Assembly (NCBI RefSeq): GCF_006335115.1
Contig: NZ_VDMJ01000015.1
Coordinates: forward strand, 1 to 64,000
DNA length: 64,000 nucleotides
DNA from: Streptomyces sp. NP160
GTDB taxonomy: Bacteria > Actinomycetota > Actinomycetes > Actinomycetales > Quadrisphaeraceae
Reading direction: 5' to 3'
Below, piece after piece: positions 42,536 to 51,005 of this stretch (position 1 is the first letter of the stretch; each line of letters opens with the position of its first letter). The translations under genes and the position numbers were made by a program. The notes beneath the pieces were generated by a model. The model did not search any database, had not been told where the DNA came from, and saw only the letters and a program-made list of their open reading frames with translations.

Positions 42536-43660
42536 TCAGCTGGTCACCGTCGCCGTCGGCACCGGCGGGGTGTTCTGCGCGCCAGGTCCCGACCTCGAGG
42601 AGGGTCGCTTGCGCAGGGCGGAGCGGATCCGGGCAACGCCGCCGGCGCTGGACAAGAAGACGGCGATGATGATGACGGCGCCCTTGATGACCAGCTGAGG
42701 CTCGGAGGAGATGCCGATCAGGTTCATGATGTTGGTGATGATGGAGATGACGAAGCAGCCGATGACGGCGCTGATCGGGTCTCCCTTTCCCCCGAAGAGC
42801 GAGGCACCTCCGACCACGACGGCGGCGATGGCGTCCAGCTCGTAGCCCTGACCGATCAGCGAGCTCCCTTGGAGCAGCTGGGCAGCCGCGAGCAGTCCCG
42901 CCAGCCCTGCCAGCAGTCCGGACAGGATGTAGGTGGTCATGAGGTCACGGCTGACGGGCAGGCCGGAGAGCCGAGCGGCCTCACGGTTGCCGCCGATGGC
43001 GTACAGGCGCCGCCCGAAGGTCGTGTACTTGGCCACGAAGGCGGCGATGAGCATCACGACCAGGAAGATGGACACGGGGTTGGGCAGTCCGAGCCACGCG
43101 CCGTCGGAGAACCACTGCACGAAGCTGGTGTTGCTGATGGAGATCAGGCTGGTGGACTGGATGATGTAGCTGGCGCCCTGGACGATGCTCAGGGTCGCCA
43201 GCGTGGCGATGAACGGTGCCAGTCCGAGGACGACGACGAGCACTCCGTTGAGCAAGCCGACCAGCGCTGCGACTGCCAAGGTGGCGATGACGGCGACTCC
43301 TGCCGGGACGCCCTGCTGCATGAGCAGAGCGCTGACGACGGTGGAGATCGCGACGGTCGATCCCACGGACAGGTCGATGCCACCGGTCAGGACGACGAAG
43401 AACTGCCCGACGGCAAGCACAGCGACGATGGCCGAGAAGGAGATGACGTTGGTCGCGTTGCGGACCGTGAGGAAGTCGGGCGTGGCGATGAAGCCGATGA
43501 TGACGATGCCGACCAGCACGATGAGCAGGTAGGACCGCGGCAGGGCGGCCTTCGTCCGGCCCCAGAGGACTGCGGCCGCTGCCGGCGCGGCAGGACCACC
43601 GCCGCTGGAGGTGGATGAGCCGTTGGCTGGGCCCGGGGTCGTGGTCGTTGAGTGGGTCAT
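42536..43660 (-). CDS. Sugar ABC transporter permease (RbsC type)
   Basis: A 374-residue membrane protein of the ribose/xylose/galactose permease family, with about nine or ten helices (LLIVLVGIVIIGFIATPDFL, ILAVGQFFVVLTGGIDLSVG, GLLAGLAGLLAAAQLLQGSS). The GGIDLSVGS and GNREAARLSGLPV motifs are diagnostic. It starts at ATG 43660 and lies 184 bp after the ATPase gene, with a small hairpin in the gap. It forms the channel of the transporter with the flanking ATPase and binding protein. Confidence 0.92.
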   Translation of the reverse strand: MTHSTTTTPGPANGSSTSSGGGPAAPAAAAVLWGRTKAALPRSYLLIVLVGIVIIGFIATPDFLTVRNATNVISFSAIVAVLAVGQFFVVLTGGIDLSVGSTVAISTVVSALLMQQGVPAGVAVIATLAVAALVGLLNGVLVVVLGLAPFIATLATLSIVQGASYIIQSTSLISISNTSFVQWFSDGAWLGLPNPVSIFLVVMLIAAFVAKYTTFGRRLYAIGGNREAARLSGLPVSRDLMTTYILSGLLAGLAGLLAAAQLLQGSSLIGQGYELDAIAAVVVGGASLFGGKGDPISAVIGCFVISIITNIMNLIGISSEPQLVIKGAVIIIAVFLSSAGGVARIRSALRKRPSSRSGPGAQNTPPVPTATVTS

Positions 43661-43749
43661 GTCGCCTCTCCGGTCCTCGTCGCTGTTGGAGTGACACGCG
43701 GTTCGTGGGGTTGGTGTCCGTGGCTGCCCGACCGCGCCCGTGCCGGTGA

Positions 43750-43765
43750 GCGCCCGTCAGGGCGC
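43750..43765. repeat. Small hairpin between transporter ATPase and permease genes
   Basis: GCGCCC-GTCA-GGGCGC, a perfect 6-bp stem with a 4-base loop, in the unusually wide 184-bp gap between two genes of one operon. It could tune the amount of permease relative to ATPase mRNA by stopping decay or partially terminating. Confidence 0.35.
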
Positions 43766-43844
43766 CGGCTCCGCTGAGCGGCCTGCCTCACCGGTACGAC
43801 CGATGAGCGGGCGTGCGGACCGCGGGGCGCTTCCACCCGAGCGG

Positions 43845-45407
43845 TCATCCGAAGCGCTCGATGATTGCTTCGCCGCGGGGATCGATGTCGTCGTGGTCGA
43901 GCTCAGCGACCATCTGCCCGCTGGCCATCACCAGGACCCGGTCGCACATCAGTGCCTCGGGGATCTCCGAGCTGGCCACGATCACGGTGCCGCCGGAGGC
44001 CGCGAACTCCCTCAGCAGCTCGTAGATGTCTTCCTTGGCGCCTACGTCCACGCCGCGCGTGGGCTCGTCGCAGATCAGCACTCGGGCTGAGCGCACCAGC
44101 CACCGTGCCAGGATCGCCTTCTGCTGCGTCCCCCCTGAGAGGGTCTTCACAGGCTGGTCGACGCTGGTGATGCGCATGCCCAGCCGCTCGGCCAGACGAC
44201 GTGCTTCCGCGTTCTCCTTGCGCTGGTCCCGGACGGAGAAGCGGCTGAACATCGGGAGGCTCGCCAAGGTGATGTTGCCGGCCACTGACATGTCGGGGAC
44301 GAAGCCGGACGTCTTGCGGTCTTGCGGCAGCAGGCCGATCCCGTGCTTAATCGCCTCACGGGGACTGGCCAGAGCCGCAGGCGTGCCGTCGACGGTGGTC
44401 TGTCCGCCGGTGCGGGGGCGGGCGCCCGCCAGGCATGAGGCCAGCTCTGACTGTCCGGAGCCGACCAGCCCCGCGATGCCCAGGACCTCTCCCTCGTGCA
44501 GGTCGAAGGAGACGTCTTGGTACTTCCCCTCCTCGCTGAGGCCCCGCACGGAGAGGATGACCTCACCTCGGGCGCCGGTGCCGATGCGGGGACTTCGCTG
44601 ACCCGACAGGGCGGCCTCGGCGAGAGAGCCTTTCAGGTCGCGTCCGACCATGGCGGAGACGACTTGGGCGGCGGTGCTGTCCTGTGTGGAGAAGGACTGG
44701 GCCAGGACACCATCTCGCAGGACCGAGACGGTGTCGCATAGACGGTAGAGCTCGTCCATGCGGTGCGAGATGTAGACCATTCCCACGCCCTGGGTGGACA
44801 GGCCCTCGAGCACCTCGAAGAGACGTCGAACATCCGGTGGCGGCAGCGTGGACGTCGGCTCGTCGAGCAGCAGCACCCGCGCGTTGCGGTGGATGGCCTT
44901 GGCCAGCTCGACGGCCTGCTGTTCCGCCACCGAGAGGTTGCCCACCAGCGCGGTGACGTCCAGGGAGAACCCGACCCGCTCCAGGGCTTGGCGGGCCTGG
45001 TTGCGCATCGTGGGCCACGACACCGCTCGCAGGCTCCCAGTGGGCAGACCACCGAGGAGGACGTTCTCCGCGACGCTGAGCTGGGGGACCAGGCTGAGTT
45101 CCTGATAGATCGTCTGGATCCCGGCGTCCTGGGCGTCCTGGGGGCTCCGGAAGGCGACCTCGCGGCCGGCGACGGTGATGCTGCCGGCGTCAGGTGACTC
45201 GGCTCCTGAGAGGATCTTCACCAGGGTGGACTTGCCCGCGCCGTTCTGCCCCGCGAGGGCGTGGATGCTGCCGGCGCGGAGGTCCAGGTCGACACCTTTG
45301 AGGGCAGGGACGCCCACGTAGGCCTTGGTGATGCCGCGGACCTGGAGCAGGCCATCACCACCAGGCATCGGTGCACTGCCGGCGGCGGTGTGCGCCGGAG
45401 AGCTCAC
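43845..45407 (-). CDS. Sugar ABC transporter ATP-binding protein (RbsA/MglA type)
   Basis: A 520-residue protein with two fused nucleotide-binding domains. The first has Walker A GQNGAGKSTLVKIL, a signature region NLSVAEQQAVELAKAI and Walker B VLLLDEPTSTL. The second has the degenerate P-loop GLVGSGQSELASCL usual for this family, signature LSGGTQQKAILARWL and VLICDEPTRGVDV. The GTG start overlaps the stop of the binding-protein gene (GTGA). It drives monosaccharide uptake. Confidence 0.92.
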   Translation of the reverse strand: MSSPAHTAAGSAPMPGGDGLLQVRGITKAYVGVPALKGVDLDLRAGSIHALAGQNGAGKSTLVKILSGAESPDAGSITVAGREVAFRSPQDAQDAGIQTIYQELSLVPQLSVAENVLLGGLPTGSLRAVSWPTMRNQARQALERVGFSLDVTALVGNLSVAEQQAVELAKAIHRNARVLLLDEPTSTLPPPDVRRLFEVLEGLSTQGVGMVYISHRMDELYRLCDTVSVLRDGVLAQSFSTQDSTAAQVVSAMVGRDLKGSLAEAALSGQRSPRIGTGARGEVILSVRGLSEEGKYQDVSFDLHEGEVLGIAGLVGSGQSELASCLAGARPRTGGQTTVDGTPAALASPREAIKHGIGLLPQDRKTSGFVPDMSVAGNITLASLPMFSRFSVRDQRKENAEARRLAERLGMRITSVDQPVKTLSGGTQQKAILARWLVRSARVLICDEPTRGVDVGAKEDIYELLREFAASGGTVIVASSEIPEALMCDRVLVMASGQMVAELDHDDIDPRGEAIIERFG

Positions 45408-46498
45408 TTGTCGTCCTGGGCGCGGACGTAGGTGTCCTCAGGCTTGTAGTACTGCGCAGCGTTCTCGGGGGTCACCACGGTGGTCTGGACGTACTTGGTG
45501 CCCCCCGGGCAGGCCTCGGTGTTCTTGTTGTAAGCCTGCAGCGCCATGCGCACGGCTTCGGCGCCCTGGTCCCACGGCTGGTTGGACGCTGTGGCCTGCA
45601 GCGGACCCGTGGGGTCGTCCACCATCTGCTTGACCGACTCCATGCCGCCGTCGTAGGAGCCCTCCAGGATCCCGTCTCCCCACAGCCCTGCCTGCGTGAG
45701 CGCCTGCTGGACGCCGGCCTGCATGACGTCGCTCTCGCTGTAGACGATCTTCAGGTCGGGATTGGCGGTGGCCACGTCGCGCATGGGAGCCAGCGCCTTG
45801 TCCGGCAGCCAGTTGCCGTACTTGAAGTCCAGCTCGGTGGTAGTGACACCGGGGTTGGCCCCCATGACCTCGTTGTAGCCCTGCATGAAGCCCTGGTAGC
45901 GCAGCTCGCTGAGGACGTCTCCGGGGTAGCCGCCGATGCCGACCAGCTTGATCTCGCCGCTGGTGCCCCACTTGGCGATCGCTTTCTGGGCGATGGCCTT
46001 GCCCGCCAGCGCTCCGGTGGCGACCTGGTCCTCGGCGACGTAGCAGAACTGCTGGTCGACTAGGGAGGGGTCGAGGCTGGAGTTGACTGTGACCACCGGG
46101 ATGCCAGCATTGGCCAGGGCCTTCACTGAACCGGCCAGGCCGAGTGGGTCATTGGGGTTGATGATCACGACGTCCACGCCCTTGCTGATGAGGGTCTGCA
46201 CGTCCTGGTTTTGCTGGGTGGTGTCGCGGTTGGCGTCCAGCACCTCAATGGTGGCGCCCATCTGCTTGGCCTCGTCCTGGCCGCCGGCGACCAGCGTCTT
46301 CCACCAGTCGCTGCCCGAGATGCCGCGCTGTGACCAACCGATGACGAGGCCTTCCCCGGTAGCCTTGTCCTCTGCGCTGGCGGTCGCAGTGTCTCCGCGT
46401 CCGCAGCCGGTCAGGACTAGTCCAGTGACGGCGACAGCCGCTGCGGCGGCCAGCAGACGCGAACGCTTGCGCGCGCGCAGGGGTGTGGTGGGTGCCAT
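45404..46498 (-). CDS. Sugar ABC transporter substrate-binding lipoprotein
   Basis: A 364-residue lipoprotein starting at ATG 46498 (AAGGAG eight bases upstream). Signal peptide with lipobox VTGLVLTGC, then a periplasmic-binding protein of the ribose/galactose cluster: LVIGWSQRGISGSDWW, GVDVVIINPNDPLGLAGSVK and NAGIPVVTVNSS. The mature protein sits outside the membrane and delivers the ligand to the permease. The ligand is unknown; the family covers ribose, xylose, galactose, inositol and rhamnose. First gene of the sugar operon. Confidence 0.92.
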   Translation of the reverse strand: MAPTTPLRARKRSRLLAAAAAVAVTGLVLTGCGRGDTATASAEDKATGEGLVIGWSQRGISGSDWWKTLVAGGQDEAKQMGATIEVLDANRDTTQQNQDVQTLISKGVDVVIINPNDPLGLAGSVKALANAGIPVVTVNSSLDPSLVDQQFCYVAEDQVATGALAGKAIAQKAIAKWGTSGEIKLVGIGGYPGDVLSELRYQGFMQGYNEVMGANPGVTTTELDFKYGNWLPDKALAPMRDVATANPDLKIVYSESDVMQAGVQQALTQAGLWGDGILEGSYDGGMESVKQMVDDPTGPLQATASNQPWDQGAEAVRMALQAYNKNTEACPGGTKYVQTTVVTPENAAQYYKPEDTYVRAQDDK

Positions 46499-46633
46499 GG
46501 GGACCACTCCTTCGTGGAGATGACGGGGCGAATGGCTCTGGCAGGCGCGGTGGGCCGGCCGATGGATTGGGCTGCGAAGCCATCTAGGGATGACCTGGTG
46601 CGAAATGGTGCGCCGCGGTGACGGCGTTGAGGC

Positions 46634-46669
46634 GGCTGGGCGCGCGAGGCTGGACTTGCGCGCCCAGCC
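46634..46669. terminator. 12-bp perfect inverted repeat upstream of the sugar operon
   Basis: GGCTGGGCGCGC and its exact complement GCGCGCCCAGCC enclose a 12-base loop. It lies between the nitrilase gene (ends 46840) and the binding-protein start, about 136 bp upstream of the latter. Either a second terminator or a leader structure of the sugar operon. Confidence 0.5.
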
Positions 46670-46737
46670 CGCTTTGGAGCTGGTGACCCCAGTGGTGGCG
46701 GCTACGGTGCGCCAACGGGGGCCCCGCGGTGGGAGGC

Positions 46738-46779
46738 GGTCAACCCCACCCGGGTTCGGGAGCCCGGGTGGGGTTGACC
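46738..46779 (-). terminator. 17-bp perfect hairpin terminator after the nitrilase gene
   Basis: GGTCAACCCCACCCGGG and its exact complement form a 17-bp stem with an 8-base loop, 60 bp downstream of the nitrilase stop. It separates the nitrilase transcript from the sugar operon running in the same direction. No T-run follows. Confidence 0.75.
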
Positions 46780-46839
46780 GCGGAGGGCTGCAACCCCCGG
46801 ATGCTCACCGGGCTCAGCCGGTCAGCTCACGCATGTAGG

Positions 46840-47979
46840 TCAGGCCTTGTCGCCGGACTTCTCAGCGGTAGAGGTGATGGGTTCGCGCTCACCACTGCCA
46901 GACTCGGGCCGGACGAAGACGCCGCGCTCGACCAGCAGGTCGATGTTGCGAGCACGCGTGGCGTCCTCACGGGCCAGCCATCCTTCGGTTGGCGGCGCGT
47001 CCAGGTACTGGTTCTTCGGGTAGATCGGCTTGTCGTAGATGGCGCGGTACTGCTCGGTGCGCAGGTCCTTGAACTGGTTGTAGAGGCCGTTGGCGATGCG
47101 TCGACGGCGCAGTGCCTCGATGTCGATGGTGGTGCAGACGAAGGAGTCACCTGAGGTCCAGCCGGTCTGCTGGGCCACGATGTGACCACTTGGCTCCACG
47201 ATCATGGAGCGACCACCGAACAGGTCCTGCATGCCTCCGTCGTCCATGACCTCGGGACCGAGGTTGGGAGCAACGACGTACATCTGGTTGAAGACGGCGT
47301 GGGCGCGGTTCTGCAGCTCCCAGAAGCCCTTCATGACGGCGGGCTCGATGAGGGTCGGGCGGATGAGGATTTCGGCGCCGTTCATCGCCAGACCGCGACC
47401 GATCTCGGGGTAGACACCCTCGTGGCAGATCGCGATGCCGATGTTGCCGATCTCAGTGCGGGCGACGGGGAAGATCGCCTCCATCACGTCCCCGCCACCC
47501 TTCTTGGCGATGAACTCGTCCCACACGTCGTGGGGGTTCATGTTGCCGAGCATCCCGCCTTCGTAAGCGTCACTCGTGGCCTTGTACCGCTTGTAGACGA
47601 TCTCCCCCTGGGGGTCGATCACGAAGGCGACGTTGAAGTAGCGGTCTTCGAAGTCCGGGTCCTTGACCATGTACAGCTCCGCGGCGATGAACACGTCGAG
47701 CTGGCGCGCCTTCTTGCCCAGCTCGTCGGTCTCGGGCCCCGGGATGGTGACCGCGAAGTGCTTCTCGCGCTCTCGGTTGCCGGGAGTGTTGGGGATCATC
47801 CCCTGGATGGCCATCTCGGGAATGGCCACCAGGCGGACCGGCGCCCCTTCCCACGCGGCGACCATCACCGCCGTGTCCATGAACTTGTTGATGCGCTTGA
47901 CGTTCTCAAGCGCATCCCCCTTCTCCTTGGCCGTGAAGGTGCGGGGTGAGAGTGCTGTGACCGCGTACGGCTCCACCAT
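46840..47979 (-). CDS. Nitrilase-superfamily carbon-nitrogen hydrolase
   Basis: A 379-residue amidase/nitrilase-fold enzyme hydrolysing a carbon-nitrogen bond. The Glu-Lys-Cys triad is visible: Glu55 in VAIPEMAIQG, Lys130 or Lys133 in IVYKRYKATSD, and Cys185 in GIAICHEGVYPEIG. The C-terminal ~80 residues beyond the core are an extension with charged residues. Size and the ICHEGVYPE motif resemble aliphatic amidase/formamidase-type members more than classical nitrilases, but the substrate is not readable. It is monocistronic, ended by the hairpin at 46738, and preceded by operator-like palindromes. Confidence 0.82.
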   Translation of the reverse strand: MVEPYAVTALSPRTFTAKEKGDALENVKRINKFMDTAVMVAAWEGAPVRLVAIPEMAIQGMIPNTPGNREREKHFAVTIPGPETDELGKKARQLDVFIAAELYMVKDPDFEDRYFNVAFVIDPQGEIVYKRYKATSDAYEGGMLGNMNPHDVWDEFIAKKGGGDVMEAIFPVARTEIGNIGIAICHEGVYPEIGRGLAMNGAEILIRPTLIEPAVMKGFWELQNRAHAVFNQMYVVAPNLGPEVMDDGGMQDLFGGRSMIVEPSGHIVAQQTGWTSGDSFVCTTIDIEALRRRRIANGLYNQFKDLRTEQYRAIYDKPIYPKNQYLDAPPTEGWLAREDATRARNIDLLVERGVFVRPESGSGEREPITSTAEKSGDKA

Positions 47980-48015
47980 GAGCGAGTCCTCCTCGAGTCG
48001 CTTGCGTGCCCCAAG

Positions 48016-48029
48016 TGTGACCGGTCACA
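48016..48029. promoter_or_regulatory. Operator-like palindrome upstream of the nitrilase gene
   Basis: TGTGACCGGTCACA is a perfect 14-bp palindrome 36 bp upstream of ATG 47979. Its half site TGTGACC recurs further upstream. The position fits a repressor or activator site of the nitrilase promoter; no regulator gene is adjacent. Confidence 0.6.
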
Positions 48030-48091
48030 TTTGGTCGTGTCAATCCCCCAGCGCCTCCGACGTGCTGGATCGCATCCAAGCAAGATTGGCA

Positions 48092-48105
48092 TGTGACCGC
48101 TAACA
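48092..48105. promoter_or_regulatory. Second, weaker copy of the nitrilase operator
   Basis: TGTGACCGCTAACA matches the perfect palindrome at 48016 in 12 of 14 positions, 76 bp centre to centre. Confidence 0.4.
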
Positions 48106-48422
48106 ACGTCTGGGAAGGCACTGAGCAGCGCATAGTCGCTGCTCAGGTCGCCCTCGGGCCACCCGAGCCCAAGGCGCGAAGGATCAGTGGACGAAGCAAC
48201 TGCCGCGGGCCGCATCTATTCACTGGCTCCGTGTCGACTCCGATGCCTGCCCTTACCTTGTGGGCACTGCAGCACGCGGCGACTGAGGTACGCGTGCACC
48301 GCTTCGCGCAGCCCGCGTAGCGGGAGGTCAGGCGACGCCCGGTTCGACCGACTGACTCATCGCGGTCACGTCCCCTGTAGTGGTGTAGATCGTTCTCACC
48401 GTGCGGGGTCAGCTGGTGGGGA
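48106..48422. other. Non-coding stretch between nitrilase promoter and IS remnant
   Basis: About 315 bp without a recognisable gene. The last 60 bases before the transposase fragment (around CTGTAGTGGTGTAGATCG, 48375-48392) may be the end of the former IS256-type element. Confidence 0.4.
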
Positions 48423-48821
48423 TCATGCCGTCATGGCGGCCCCGGTGTCGATGCTGGTGCCGCCGGTGGTGAGGCTTGCCGGCAGCTCGGTGATGTTGGT
48501 GCCGTTCAACGCGGCCATCGACGCCTCGGACAGATAGCGACGCTCGCCGGCGGCCCACTCATCGTGCGCCTCGATCAGCACACAGCTCGTCAGCCGCAGC
48601 AGCGCAGCGTCGTTGGGGAAGACCCCCACCACGTCGGTACGCCGCTTGATCTCCTTGTTCAGCCGCTCCAGCGGGTTGGTCGACCAGCTCTTCTTCCAGT
48701 GCGCCGCCGGGAAGGCGGTGAACGCCAGGACGTCCTCGCGGGCGCCGTCCACGCAGACCTCGCGGCGCAGCGTCGTGGACGTCGCGCTCGTCGGGACACG
48801 AAGCGGTTCCACAGGAGACAT
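48423..48821 (-). pseudogene. IS256-family (Mutator) transposase, C-terminal remnant
   Basis: Only the last ~110 residues of a roughly 400-residue transposase remain: VLAFTAFPAAHWKKSWSTNP then LERLNKEIKRRTDVVGVFPN, followed by LIEAHDEWAAGERRYLSEAS. The Glu of the DDE triad would be in the LERLNKEIKRR helix; both Asp residues are lost. The first 30 codons of the open frame do not resemble the family, so the break is near 48750. It ends 22 bp from the creC stop, marking an old insertion or recombination point at the edge of the cresol cluster. Confidence 0.82.
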
Positions 48822-48843
48822 GCCGACTCGGCTGGCTGTTGAG

Positions 48844-50334
48844 TCAACCGGTCCGGCGGTGGATGGACTTGAACGTCAGGTAGGCGTGCAGGCCCTCGAC
48901 GCCGTACTCGACCCCGAGCCCGGAGTCGTGCCGCCCTCCGAAGGGGGCGTTGTGGTTGGAGGCGAAGAAGCCCAGGCCGACGGAGCCGGTGTCCATGCGC
49001 TCGGCCACGCGCTGCGCAGCGGCGGCGTCGCCGGAGAAGACGAGCCCCCCGAGCCCGAACCCGGTGGAGTTCGCCAGCTCCACCGCCTGGTCGACGTCGT
49101 CGTACGCCATGACGGTCAGCACCGGGCCGAAGACCTCCTCCCGGGCCACGCGCATCGACGGGGTGACGTCGGCCAGCACCGTCGGCTCGACGAACCAGCC
49201 TGACGAGCCGTGGACGGCGTCCCCGCCCGTGACCACGCGGGCACCTTCGCGTCGCGCGTCCCGCAGGTGCTCCAGCACGTGCTCGTACTGCCGGTGGTTG
49301 GCCAGCGGCCCGAAGGCGGTGGCGGGGTCGAGGGGGTCGCCGAGGGGTGCCGCGCACACCGTCCGTGCTGCTACCGCCAGCACCTCCTCGTAGCGCGAGG
49401 CCGGGGCCAGCAGGCGTGTGGAGATGTAGCAGGTCTGACCGGTGTTGCGCAGGCAGGAGCGCAGCAGCACCCCCGCCAGCTGGGCGAGGTCGGCGTCCTC
49501 CAGCACGACCGCCGAGGACTTCCCACCGAGCTCGAGCGTCACCGGGCGCAGGAGCTCGCCGCACGCGGCCGCGATCCGGCGTCCCACGGCCGTGGATCCG
49601 GTGAAGGCGACCTTGTCGACCAGCGGGTGCCGGACCAGGGCGTCGCCCACATCCCCGGCACCCGTCACCAGGTTCACCACGCCGTCGGGCAGCCCCGCCG
49701 CCGCCACCGCCTCGACCACGAACCGGATCGACAGCGGCGTGGTCTCCGCTGGCTTGAGCACGACCGTGCAACCCGCCAGCAGCGCCGGGGCGAGCTTGAC
49801 GACCATGAGGTTGATGGGGAAGTTCCACGGCGCGATGAGCGCGCAGACTCCCACCGGGTCTCTCATGACCACCGTCTCGCCCTCCCCGGACGGGAACGGG
49901 CGCACGTCGTCCGCCTCGAGGAAGGGCGCCAGCCCGGCCACGTGGCGCAGGATGCCCGCGGCGTTCGCCGCCGCTCCGCGCGTCTCGGTGATGGGGGAGC
50001 CGTTCTCACGGGTGGTGGTCAGCGCGATCAGCTCGGCCCGAGCTTCGACCTCGTCGGCGATCCTGAGCAAGTGCTCGGCCCGCTCGGTGGGCGACAGGCG
50101 CGGCCACAACCCCTCCCGGAACGCCCGGGCGGCAGACTGCACGGCAGCGTCGACGTCCGACGGAGCGGCGCACGGGACGCTGCCCCACACCTGTCGGGTG
50201 GCCGGGTCGACCACGTCGAGACGCCGGGCACCTGTGGCCGCGACCCACCGGCCGTCGATGAACAGGTCGTCGACGTGCTCATGGGGCAGGGCTAGCCCCG
50301 TCCGCAGGTCGTGCAGCTCACCCGTTGCGGTCAC
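48844..50334 (-). CDS. creC: Aldehyde dehydrogenase, CreC-like
   Basis: A 496-residue NAD(P)-dependent aldehyde dehydrogenase with all hallmarks: WNFPINLMVVKLAPALLAGC cofactor region, FTGSTAVGRR, Glu268 in TLELGGKS and nucleophile Cys302 in NTGQTCYIS. The GTG start overlaps the CreD stop (GTGA). In the p-cresol pathway it would oxidise the (phosphorylated) 4-hydroxybenzaldehyde intermediate to the acid. It is last in the operon, directly before the IS256 remnant. The symbol is assigned from gene order creJIHGFEDC and family. Confidence 0.85.
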   Translation of the reverse strand: MTATGELHDLRTGLALPHEHVDDLFIDGRWVAATGARRLDVVDPATRQVWGSVPCAAPSDVDAAVQSAARAFREGLWPRLSPTERAEHLLRIADEVEARAELIALTTTRENGSPITETRGAAANAAGILRHVAGLAPFLEADDVRPFPSGEGETVVMRDPVGVCALIAPWNFPINLMVVKLAPALLAGCTVVLKPAETTPLSIRFVVEAVAAAGLPDGVVNLVTGAGDVGDALVRHPLVDKVAFTGSTAVGRRIAAACGELLRPVTLELGGKSSAVVLEDADLAQLAGVLLRSCLRNTGQTCYISTRLLAPASRYEEVLAVAARTVCAAPLGDPLDPATAFGPLANHRQYEHVLEHLRDARREGARVVTGGDAVHGSSGWFVEPTVLADVTPSMRVAREEVFGPVLTVMAYDDVDQAVELANSTGFGLGGLVFSGDAAAAQRVAERMDTGSVGLGFFASNHNAPFGGRHDSGLGVEYGVEGLHAYLTFKSIHRRTG

Positions 50335-51005
50335 CGGATCACGCTCGTCTTGAGCAGCGCTTCGGAGCGCACCAGGTCGGCGTGGGCCATCTGCACCGCT
50401 GCCTCGGTGAGCAGCTCCGGCACGATCTCGCGCCACAGCCGGTCGCAGTAGGTGGCGGGGTCGAGCCCGAACCACCCGGACGCCAGCGCGATGCCCGCGT
50501 GGTCGAAGCGCCACAGGCGGTCGGCGTCGCGCACGAGGGCGTCCTCGAGGGTGTGCGCCTCCTTGCGGGTGTCATGGCCGCGGATGATGTCGACGACGGC
50601 GTCGACGAACGCCGGGGAGTACCCAAGGCCGGGCAGCACCTCGCGGGCGATGGCGCAGCCCTGTTCCTCGTGCTCGAAGCGGATGGCCGCCTTGCGCCAG
50701 TCCCCGCCGAAGCCCTCGGAGATGATGCGGCTCTCGTCCACCCGGGCCCAGCCGGTGTCGTGCAGGAGGATCGCGACCCTCACCACGAGCGCGTCCGCCT
50801 GCGGGTAGGCGGCGCACAGGCGCTCCGCGTACGCCAGGGAGATGGGCAGGTGGATGTCGTTGCCCCGGGTGCGGGTCTCGGGCACGACCGCGGTCCAGAC
50901 GGCATCGAGGTCGTCTCCGCGGGCGGGGGTGCAGGCGATGGGGGAGGTGTCGACGGTGCAGTGCAACGCCACCGGCACCGGGGTCGGGGGCAGGGAGGTC
51001 CTCAT
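50331..51005 (-). CDS. creD: HD-domain phosphohydrolase, CreD-like
   Basis: A 224-residue HD-domain metal-dependent hydrolase: VAILLHDTGWARVDESRI carries the HD pair, FEHEEQGCAIAREVLPGLGY and IIRGHDTRKEAHTLEDALVR add further His/Asp ligands, DADRLWRFDHAG follows. In the cre pathway this enzyme removes the phosphate group after methyl oxidation, releasing 4-hydroxybenzoate. ATG 51005 overlaps the CreE stop. A paralogue is encoded at the other end of the cluster (58736-59422). Confidence 0.82.
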   Translation of the reverse strand: MRTSLPPTPVPVALHCTVDTSPIACTPARGDDLDAVWTAVVPETRTRGNDIHLPISLAYAERLCAAYPQADALVVRVAILLHDTGWARVDESRIISEGFGGDWRKAAIRFEHEEQGCAIAREVLPGLGYSPAFVDAVVDIIRGHDTRKEAHTLEDALVRDADRLWRFDHAGIALASGWFGLDPATYCDRLWREIVPELLTEAAVQMAHADLVRSEALLKTSVIR

